Source: Actinoallomurus vinaceus (GTDB lineage Bacteria > Actinomycetota > Actinomycetes > Streptosporangiales > Streptosporangiaceae). Taken from it: a stretch of DNA of 64,000 nucleotides. The stretch spans positions 62,001-126,000 of the forward strand of contig NZ_BAABHK010000001.1 of NCBI RefSeq assembly GCF_039542055.1, written 5' to 3'. Shown here one piece after another: positions 58,001-64,000 of the stretch (the first letter of the stretch is position 1; each line of letters starts with the position of its first letter). The translations under genes and the position numbers were made by a program. The notes under the pieces were generated by a model. The model did not search any database and had not been told where the DNA came from. It worked only from the letters and a program-made list of their open reading frames with translations.

Positions 58001-58834
58001 CTAGAACCGGTAGCGCAGGACCCGGCCGCTGTCCCGGCCGCCGGGAAGGCGCGCCCCCAGCCGCAGGCCCAGCCGGGCCGCGGCAGGGAGCTCGTCCACG
58101 TCGGGCTGGTCGACGACGTACAGATCGTCCAGGTACTCGAGCCCCGCATGCCAGCCCGCCAACGCCCGCGGGTCGTCGATTCCCCAGTGCCAGCTCCGCG
58201 CGACCTCGCGCAACCTGCCCCCCGCCCACCAGAATCGACGGCTCAAGCGGACGAGCCGCGTGCTGAAGCAGTCGAACAGCAGCTGCCCGCCGGCGAACCG
58301 CCCGCAGATCCGCTGGATCAGCCGCCTGCCTTCCTCCTCGTGCAGGTACATGGTCAACCCCTCGAACACGGCCACGGTCGGGCGATCGGCGGGTATCTCC
58401 TCCAGCCATCCCTCATCGGTGACCGAGGCGCCGAGCATCCGGTAGTCCCCGCCGGGATGTGGCAGCAACCGGCGGCGCAGGCCGATGACCTCGGGATAGT
58501 CGACGTCCAGCCAGCGCACCGACGACGACGGGAGGAGCCGGTGTACCCGGGTGTCCAGGCCGCAGGCCAGGTGCAGCACGGTGGCCTGCGGATGGGTGGC
58601 CAGGAACTCGGCGGTCCAGCGGTCCAGTTGCCGTGCGCGCAGCGCCAGCATGGCCGCGTCCCACGGTGCCTGCGTACCGGTCTTGCGCCAGTCGTAGTCG
58701 ACGCTCCCGACCGCCTGGTCGGCGGTGTGGTCACCCAGGACGGAGTGCGGGGCACGGCTGTCCAGCGCCCTGGCGTACAGGGTGGCGAGCATCGTCTTCT
58801 GGACGGGGGTGAGATCGATCTTTTCGCGGTCCAT
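58001..58834 (-). CDS. Class I SAM methyltransferase, leucine carboxyl methyltransferase (PPM1/LCM) type
   Basis: A 277-residue enzyme: HLACGLDTRVHRLLP is motif I, RWLDVDYPEVIGLRRRLL motif II, and VAVFEGLTMYLHEEEGRRL the conserved post-II region. In actinomycetes this family often O-methylates polyketides or small acids. It lies 36 bases downstream of the serine hydrolase on the same strand, so the two may be co-transcribed. Confidence 0.9.
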   Translation of the reverse strand: MDREKIDLTPVQKTMLATLYARALDSRAPHSVLGDHTADQAVGSVDYDWRKTGTQAPWDAAMLALRARQLDRWTAEFLATHPQATVLHLACGLDTRVHRLLPSSSVRWLDVDYPEVIGLRRRLLPHPGGDYRMLGASVTDEGWLEEIPADRPTVAVFEGLTMYLHEEEGRRLIQRICGRFAGGQLLFDCFSTRLVRLSRRFWWAGGRLREVARSWHWGIDDPRALAGWHAGLEYLDDLYVVDQPDVDELPAAARLGLRLGARLPGGRDSGRVLRYRF

Positions 58835-58870
58835 GACGCCTCGTTTCGGGGATGGGGATGGGGATGGGAA

Positions 58871-60787
58871 CTAGAACGGCAGAGCGACGAGGTTGTACGT
58901 GAGCGCGACCTTCAGGAACGCCACCCCGGCCAGGCCGATCGCCGTGTACGCGAGCCGTCCGCTCCAGCCCCACCAGCCCCTCCACCAGGCGGCGGCCGTG
59001 CCCGCGAGAACGCCGGCGGCCGGGACGAACGCCACAGCCATGACGACCGGCAGGACGGTCAGCGACGACGAGCCCAGCATGATCTTCTCCGTGAGGGCGT
59101 TGCCGTCGGTCATCAGCGACGCGAACCCCGCCAGGAACGCCGTGGCGAGCGCGCCGGTGACCCAGGCGGTCAGCCAGGCGGCGCGGGACGCGCGGGAGCG
59201 GACGGGGCGCCCGCGCAGACGCCGTACGAGCGCGGCCACCGGGACGCCCAGAAAGCAGAGCACCAGCACCAGGGCGCCCGCCCCGAACATCGGCAGGTAG
59301 AGCGCCGGGGAGTCGGCCCACTCCAGCTTCTCGTACGCCTCCGCGGGCGTCGCCGACGCGGACAGGATGCCCCGGCCGTCGAAGGCGATCAGGTCCTGGC
59401 CGCCGCGCTCCCGGAACAGACCGGGCCCGGCCTGCGCCCAGTGCTGGGTCTCCCTGTCCGGGTCGGGGGTCAGCCCGGTGGTCGTGAGGGCCCCGGCGCC
59501 GTCGGCCCGTACGGTCACCGACGAGACGAGGGTGGAGACCTTGGTCAGGGCATGGTGGCTGGTGCGGACCGACCGGTACGTCCCGGCGTACCGGGACACG
59601 TCTCCGGCCCGGGCGTCCTGCGGCGCGGTCGTCCCGCCGGGGAGGTACCGGTCGATGAGACGCTCGATGACGCTCAGGCCGTCCCAGCCGGCGACCGCGT
59701 CCGTGCCGTCGCCGTTGAAGGCGACGTAGACGCCGATGCCCTCGTCGGGGAGCAGTGCCATCTGGTCGTGGAAGCCCGGCACGTCGCCGTCCTTGAACAG
59801 GACACGCCGGCCGTTGCGCGGGCGCTCCTCGAACTGGTAGCCCATGCCGGGGATCCGCGGATCCTGTGCGAAGTGCCGTTGCTGCATCCGCCGGGCGACG
59901 TCCCGGCCGAGCCGGGAGTCGTTCGTCAGCTGGGCGAGCATGAACCGGCCCATGTCGGCGGGGGTCGAGACCGGCCCCGCGCCGGTCGGCGACCACGGCC
60001 CGTACTGGCCCTTCTCGACGGCGTACCCGGAGCCGGCCGGCCGGTAGCCGCGGGCCAGGGTGGCGTCGATCGCGGCCGCGTGCGGCTGGGCGAACGTCGT
60101 CGTGCTCATTCCCAGGGGCCGCAGCACGTGCTCGTCGACGTACCGCGCGAAGGGCTCTCCGGACGCGACCTCGACGAGGTACCCGGCCAGAGCCGTTCCG
60201 TAGTTGTCGTAGGCCACTACGGTGCCCGGCGGTCGTACCCTCGCCGGCTGCCGCTTCGCCAGGCTCTCGCCGAGGGGCTCGACGTCGGCCGGGTTCGCCC
60301 GGGCGGCGCCGACGATGTCGTCGTCGAAGCCCGCCGTGTGGGTCAGGAGGTTCTCCAGGGTGACGGGCCGGCCCGGATAGGTGTCGCGGATCTTGAAGTC
60401 GGTGAGGTACCGGTTGACGTCGGCATGCAGGTCGAGCCGTCCCTGGTCGACCAGTTGCAGGGCGGCGGTCGCGGTGAACAGCTTGGCCATCGAGCCCATG
60501 AAGAAGCCGGTGTGCTCGGTGTCGACGGGTCTGCGCGTGGCGACGTCGGCGACGCCGTACCCCCGGGCGAGGACCTGTCGGCCTCCGGCCACCACCACGA
60601 CCGCCGCTCCGGGGATCCGGTCCTTGGCCAGCAGGCCGGGCACGATCTCGTCCATCATCGCCCCGACCTCGCGCGCGGTGAGGGCGTGCTGCCGCGCCCG
60701 CCCGTGGTCCGTTTCCGCTCCGGCGGGGGCTGCGGATCCCAAGGTCAGCACACCGGCGAACAGCAGTGCGACGATCTTCTTGAACAT
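58871..60787 (-). CDS. Membrane-anchored class C beta-lactamase-like serine hydrolase
   Basis: A 638-residue protein: a signal peptide (MFKKIVALLFAGVLTLGSAA), then a serine hydrolase domain with the SxxK motif in GSMAKLFTATAAL near residue 98 and YDNYGTALAGYLVE (YxN). After a beta-rich spacer come four C-terminal helices (YLPMFGAGALVLVLCFLGV onward). The active site lies outside the membrane, as in D-aminopeptidase/esterase-type homologues. Penicillin hydrolysis is not implied. The next gene upstream is a lipase 46 bases away. Confidence 0.88.
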   Translation of the reverse strand: MFKKIVALLFAGVLTLGSAAPAGAETDHGRARQHALTAREVGAMMDEIVPGLLAKDRIPGAAVVVVAGGRQVLARGYGVADVATRRPVDTEHTGFFMGSMAKLFTATAALQLVDQGRLDLHADVNRYLTDFKIRDTYPGRPVTLENLLTHTAGFDDDIVGAARANPADVEPLGESLAKRQPARVRPPGTVVAYDNYGTALAGYLVEVASGEPFARYVDEHVLRPLGMSTTTFAQPHAAAIDATLARGYRPAGSGYAVEKGQYGPWSPTGAGPVSTPADMGRFMLAQLTNDSRLGRDVARRMQQRHFAQDPRIPGMGYQFEERPRNGRRVLFKDGDVPGFHDQMALLPDEGIGVYVAFNGDGTDAVAGWDGLSVIERLIDRYLPGGTTAPQDARAGDVSRYAGTYRSVRTSHHALTKVSTLVSSVTVRADGAGALTTTGLTPDPDRETQHWAQAGPGLFRERGGQDLIAFDGRGILSASATPAEAYEKLEWADSPALYLPMFGAGALVLVLCFLGVPVAALVRRLRGRPVRSRASRAAWLTAWVTGALATAFLAGFASLMTDGNALTEKIMLGSSSLTVLPVVMAVAFVPAAGVLAGTAAAWWRGWWGWSGRLAYTAIGLAGVAFLKVALTYNLVALPF

Positions 60788-60833
60788 TCTCGCTCCATCG
60801 AGGTGTGCCGGGCGCCGTCGCGGCCGGCGCGGG

Positions 60834-62021
60834 CTACAGCGACGAGAACCAGGTCACGATCCGCGGGACCGACCGGAGCGCCGATCCGTTGTGGTCGGTG
60901 TCGCCCACATCGATGAGCGGGGCCGCCACGCCGCGGGCGCGCAGTGCCCGGACGCAGCTCTCGGCGTTGCGGATGGTCACGTCCTTGTCCCCGTGCGCGG
61001 CGTAGACGCGGACGGGGCTGTGCGGCGTCCAGCTCGTGCAGGTGTCGTCGTTCCGGCGGAGCGCCTGGGCCAGGCCGCCCGTCGGGTGATCGAACCTCTT
61101 GATGAACGCGGGCGTGAGGAGTTCCCGCGGCGTGGCGGGCAGGCCGGTGACGATCTCCGCCGGGGTGTGGTCGCCGTCGAAGAGCGTCTCGACCGTCGCG
61201 CTGTACGGCTGCCGGAAGGCCTCGGACGGAGAGGCGTAGATGTGGTGCAGCCGGTTCATCGAGGTCAGCCAGTACCCGAGGTAGAAGGTGACCTCTCGCG
61301 GGTCGAGCGACGTCCCGTGCAACCCTTCCGGCACCTCGGCGTGCTCGACGTCGTACGGGCCGCTGACCGGCGCGAGCGCGGCCAGCCGTCCCTTGGCCTG
61401 CAGCACGCGGCCCAGCGCCATCGCGGCCGCGCCGCCCTGCGAGAAGCCGGTGACCCGCACGCGCCTGTCCAGGACCCGCCCGTGGCGGGCGGCGACCTTC
61501 TCCGCAGCGCGCAGCATGTCGAGCGAGGCGCTGGTCTCGGAGGCGTGGTCCATGTACGGGTGGCGGCCTGGCCCGAGTCCCAGCCCGAGGTAGTCCGGCG
61601 CGACCGTGCCGAACCCCGCTCCGGCGAACAGGATCGACGCGGCGCGGTCGTAGCTCCCGGGGTCCACGGTCGCCGCGGCCTTCTTCGTCGGGTTGGTGCC
61701 GTGTTCGTAGACGACGGTCCGCAGCCGGCGGTTCTTGCCGCGCGGGAGGACGACCAGGCCGCTGGCGGTCGTCGGCCGGCCGCCCACGGCGATGGTCCGG
61801 TACACCACGCGGTACACCTCGACGCCGTACTTCGGCTTCGGCGAGCCGAAACTCATGGTGGCGAGGTATTCCGCGGTCTTTTCCTTGGCCATGACCGCGA
61901 TGCGGGTCGCGGAGACGACGTCGCCACGCGTCGGCGCGACCGCGTGAGCGGGTGAAAGGGGAGTGAGCGCGAGTGCGGCGGCACAGGCGGCGAGGGTGGT
62001 ACGGAGGGGTGTTCTCTGCAT
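60834..62021 (-). CDS. Secreted lipase (secretory lipase family)
   Basis: A 395-residue exported hydrolase. A signal peptide (TTLAACAAALALTPLSPAHA) is followed by the lipase fold: VVYEHGTNPTKKAA at the oxyanion region, VRVTGFSQGGAAAMALGRVL at the nucleophile, YAAHGDKDVT with the Asp and DTDHNGSALRS with the His. ATG 62021 opens a protein with a clean signal; longer readings lack it. It is divergent from the DesK-like kinase and upstream of the serine hydrolase. Confidence 0.88.
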   Translation of the reverse strand: MQRTPLRTTLAACAAALALTPLSPAHAVAPTRGDVVSATRIAVMAKEKTAEYLATMSFGSPKPKYGVEVYRVVYRTIAVGGRPTTASGLVVLPRGKNRRLRTVVYEHGTNPTKKAAATVDPGSYDRAASILFAGAGFGTVAPDYLGLGLGPGRHPYMDHASETSASLDMLRAAEKVAARHGRVLDRRVRVTGFSQGGAAAMALGRVLQAKGRLAALAPVSGPYDVEHAEVPEGLHGTSLDPREVTFYLGYWLTSMNRLHHIYASPSEAFRQPYSATVETLFDGDHTPAEIVTGLPATPRELLTPAFIKRFDHPTGGLAQALRRNDDTCTSWTPHSPVRVYAAHGDKDVTIRNAESCVRALRARGVAAPLIDVGDTDHNGSALRSVPRIVTWFSSL

Positions 62022-62109
62022 GACATCGACGATCTCCGGACGGGCGTACACGCCACCAGTGCCGGTGACACCGGCTCGACATGTAGAACACATAATCCGG
62101 TCAGATAAC

Positions 62110-62115
62110 TAAAAT
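62110..62115 (+). promoter_or_regulatory. -10 element of a probably leaderless kinase mRNA
   Basis: TAAAAT ends seven bases before GTG 62123, and no Shine-Dalgarno is seen, so transcription probably begins at the start codon. Confidence 0.5.
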
Positions 62116-62122
62116 TTGCCGC

Positions 62123-63880
62123 GTGGTGATCATCCTCGTGGTCCTCGTCGGTCTGGCCGTGGACCCGTGGCTGATCCACCCGAGCGTTCCGGCGGTGCTG
62201 ATGCTCGCCCTGCAGGTCCTCCACTGCCTGCCGGGGACGAAGCGGTTCCGTGGCCGGTGGACCCTCGCCGCCCAGGCCGTCCTCTTCCCGTGGGCCGGAC
62301 CGCCGGGCTTCCTCGCCGCCTCCGCGCTGCTCATCGTCGGGGGACGGATCCGCTGGGCGCTGTTCGCCGCCGTCGTGGCCGCCGCCGGGCTCATGAACCT
62401 CGGCGACGTCTACGCCTGCGCCAACGCCATGGGCAACGCCCTGGCGATCGGAGTCACCGTCTACGGCCTCACGAGGCTCAGCGACCTACGCGCCGAACTC
62501 CGCGCCGCCCGCGGCGAACTGGCCGCGGAGTCGGTCGCGGGCGAACGCGAGCGGTTCTCCCGCGACCTGGACGCCGTGCTGGGATCGGCCCTCTCGGAGA
62601 TCGTCGGCCTCGCCGCGCAGGGGCGGATCGAGGAGATCCTGAGCCTGGCCCGCGAGACCGCGGTGCGCGTCCGGGCCACGCCCGCCGCCCCCACCGAGCC
62701 ACCGCCCACCGACCTGACGCCCAGGCTCGCACTGCCGATCGTCGTCGTCGCGCACCTGGAGTACCTGGCCGTCGGCGCGATCTCGCTGTGGGACGCGTCT
62801 CCGCCCACCCCGCTGCTCGCCGCCGGCCTGGGCGGCCTCGCCGTCATCATCGGGCTGTCCGTCTACCACTGCCTGCCGCGCCCGCCCGGCGTACGGCCGC
62901 GCCACGCCGGCTGGACGCTCTCCGCCCAGACCGCGCTCGCCTGCCTGCCGCTCCTGATGCCGGGCGGGCCTGAGCCCCGGATGGTCGGCTTCGCCGCCGG
63001 GTCCATCCTGATCATCATCGGCGGACGTCTGGCCTGGCCGCTGTTCGGGGCCGTCGTCCTGAGCGTCCCCGCCGTCCTGCTCGCCCGCTCCGTCTCTCCA
63101 GGACAGGCCGCGTCCCTGACGGTCGACACGGTGACCATCGCATTGATCTTCTACGGCCTGGCGCTGCTCACCGGACTCGTCCACGAGGTACGGGAGGCGC
63201 GCCTGGCGCTCGCCGCGATGGCCCTGGCCCGCGAGCGGCGACGGATCGCCCGGGACGTGCACGACCTGCTCGGGTACGGCCTGTCCGCCATCATCGTCAA
63301 GGCCGAACTGGCCGCGCGGGATCCCCTCCAGGCCGAACGCGAGCTCGCCGACATCGCGCTGACCGCCCGCCGGGCACTGGGCGACCTGCGCGCCATCCCC
63401 GCCGACGACCAGCGGATGTCCCTCCGCACGGAGCTCGCCTCGGCGCACGAGGTGCTCACCGCCGCGGGGATCACCGTCCGCGTCGACGCGTCCGCCGACG
63501 GCCTGCCCGGGCCGGTCGACGCCCTGCTGGCGACCGTGCTGCGCGAGGCGGTCACCAACGTCCTCCGGCACAGCCGGGCGCGGACCTGCTCCGTGGAGGT
63601 GGCCGTCGCCGACGGCACCGTCCGTCTGCGCGTCACCAACGACGGCGTGCCCCAGGCCCCGGTGGAGACGCGCGGGCAGGGTGTCGATGGGCAGGGCGCC
63701 GGCGGGCAGGGCGTCGGCAACCTCACCGAACGTGTGGCCGCGATGGGCGGCCGGCTCACCGCCGGCCGGAGTACAGGGGAGGAGTACGAGCTCCTGGTCC
63801 TACAGCCAGTCGGCCTCGGTGGCGATGCGGACCGCGTCGATTCGGTTGCGGGCGTCGAGCTTGGTGACGATCGCCCCTAG
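62123..63880 (+). CDS. DesK-like sensor histidine kinase with duplicated sensor module
   Basis: A 585-residue kinase made of two similar halves. The first has four membrane helices and a coiled region ERERFSRDLDAVLGSALSEI with Asp where the phospho-His should be, and no ATPase domain. The second repeats helices (about 205-345), then has the true HisKA_3 box RERRRIARDVHDLLGYGL and an HATPase with REAVTNVLRHS and GQGVGNLTERVAAMGG. The C-terminus runs 27 residues past the usual end and overlaps the response regulator gene on the other strand by 81 bases. Confidence 0.85.
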   Translation: MVIILVVLVGLAVDPWLIHPSVPAVLMLALQVLHCLPGTKRFRGRWTLAAQAVLFPWAGPPGFLAASALLIVGGRIRWALFAAVVAAAGLMNLGDVYACANAMGNALAIGVTVYGLTRLSDLRAELRAARGELAAESVAGERERFSRDLDAVLGSALSEIVGLAAQGRIEEILSLARETAVRVRATPAAPTEPPPTDLTPRLALPIVVVAHLEYLAVGAISLWDASPPTPLLAAGLGGLAVIIGLSVYHCLPRPPGVRPRHAGWTLSAQTALACLPLLMPGGPEPRMVGFAAGSILIIIGGRLAWPLFGAVVLSVPAVLLARSVSPGQAASLTVDTVTIALIFYGLALLTGLVHEVREARLALAAMALARERRRIARDVHDLLGYGLSAIIVKAELAARDPLQAERELADIALTARRALGDLRAIPADDQRMSLRTELASAHEVLTAAGITVRVDASADGLPGPVDALLATVLREAVTNVLRHSRARTCSVEVAVADGTVRLRVTNDGVPQAPVETRGQGVDGQGAGGQGVGNLTERVAAMGGRLTAGRSTGEEYELLVLQPVGLGGDADRVDSVAGVELGDDRP

Positions 63881-64000
63881 GTAGTTCCGCACGGTGCCCT
63901 TGGTCAGGTGGAGCCGCGAGGCGATCTCCGAGAGCTCGGCGCCCTCCGCGGCCAGCCGCAGCAGCTCCACCTCCCGAGCCGTCAGCGGGTTCGGCCGCGC
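63800..64000 (-). CDS. LuxR/NarL-type response regulator, C-terminal part only
   Basis: The last 66 residues of a NarL-type regulator: LTAREVELLRLAAEGAELSE, then TKGTVRNYLGAIVTKL and DARNRIDAVRIATEADWL before TAG. This is the LuxR helix-turn-helix. The receiver domain lies beyond the window. It converges with, and its 3' end overlaps, the DesK-like kinase, which could be its partner despite the opposite orientation. Confidence 0.88.
   Translation of the reverse strand, partial: ARPNPLTAREVELLRLAAEGAELSEIASRLHLTKGTVRNYLGAIVTKLDARNRIDAVRIATEADWL

Noticed and set aside
1..64000. Mobile element or prophage explaining the accessory content
   Set aside because: No transposase, integrase, attachment site or tRNA-flanked boundary was found; gene fragments alone do not show an element.

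Overview
The window is high-GC DNA with the content of a filamentous actinomycete chromosome: four Ser/Thr protein kinases, an XRE regulator with two DUF397 partners, an AfsR/SARP-type regulator, GntR and many TetR/MarR regulators, an ECF sigma factor with a C-terminal extension, and frequent GTG starts. I cannot name the genus; Streptosporangiales/Thermomonosporaceae-like content is an inference. I found no rRNA, tRNA, CRISPR array, transposase or phage gene. The window reads as an accessory, regulator-rich stretch with several decayed genes.

Layout. 1-3.6 kb: a DHA2 efflux pump (cut by the window edge) and an FAD monooxygenase, each divergent from a TetR regulator across a long palindrome. 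3.7-7.3 kb: a copper operon (copZ, His-rich secreted protein, CopA-type ATPase) behind a consensus promoter overlaid by a CsoR-like site. 7.3-18.2 kb: signalling block with three kinases (two are tandem duplicates), an M19-type dipeptidase homologue, an XRE/DUF397 module divergent from a small protein, an anti-sigma-like ATPase and a methyltransferase remnant, then a secreted C39-like peptidase. Two copies of a 50-bp nested hairpin lie between convergent genes here. 18.4-25.2 kb: an MFS transporter lacking its expected start codon, an AcoR-like activator, and an ADH/ALDH pair with a candidate operator. 25.2-31.1 kb: LysR, SnoaL-like protein, MFS pump, FAD oxidoreductase, truncated ArsR, FMN reductase and MarR.

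31.2-34.7 kb: a compact, mutually overlapping set of two GT4 glycosyltransferases, a QueD-like protein lacking the usual catalytic Cys, and a BchC-like dehydrogenase; this is the best candidate for an undescribed pathway. 34.8-45.9 kb: kinase with a PQQ-type propeller, secreted esterase, YbdK-type ligase, a small AT-richer ORF, AfsR-like regulator with an FAD monooxygenase, an ECF42-type sigma factor with its YCII/DGPF partner, and a TetR/TIGR03086-type pair. 46.6-52.2 kb: a histidine kinase/response regulator operon divergent from an ABC transporter operon. In both operons a gene junction has been tandemly duplicated into chained mini-ORFs that keep GTGA or ATGA stop/start overlaps. 52.3-57.0 kb: GntR-TetR fusion, hydrolase, then a patch of gene fragments (MFS, lipase, shortened MarR) around a GH28-like protein. 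57.1-64 kb: PhzF, an LCM-type methyltransferase, a membrane-anchored class C serine hydrolase, a secreted lipase, and a double-module DesK-like kinase whose 3' end overlaps a convergent LuxR-type response regulator.

Together the genes form small self-regulated resistance and redox modules (pump or oxidoreductase plus divergent repressor), metal homeostasis, and envelope or signalling functions. All functions are read from motifs by eye; no database search was possible.
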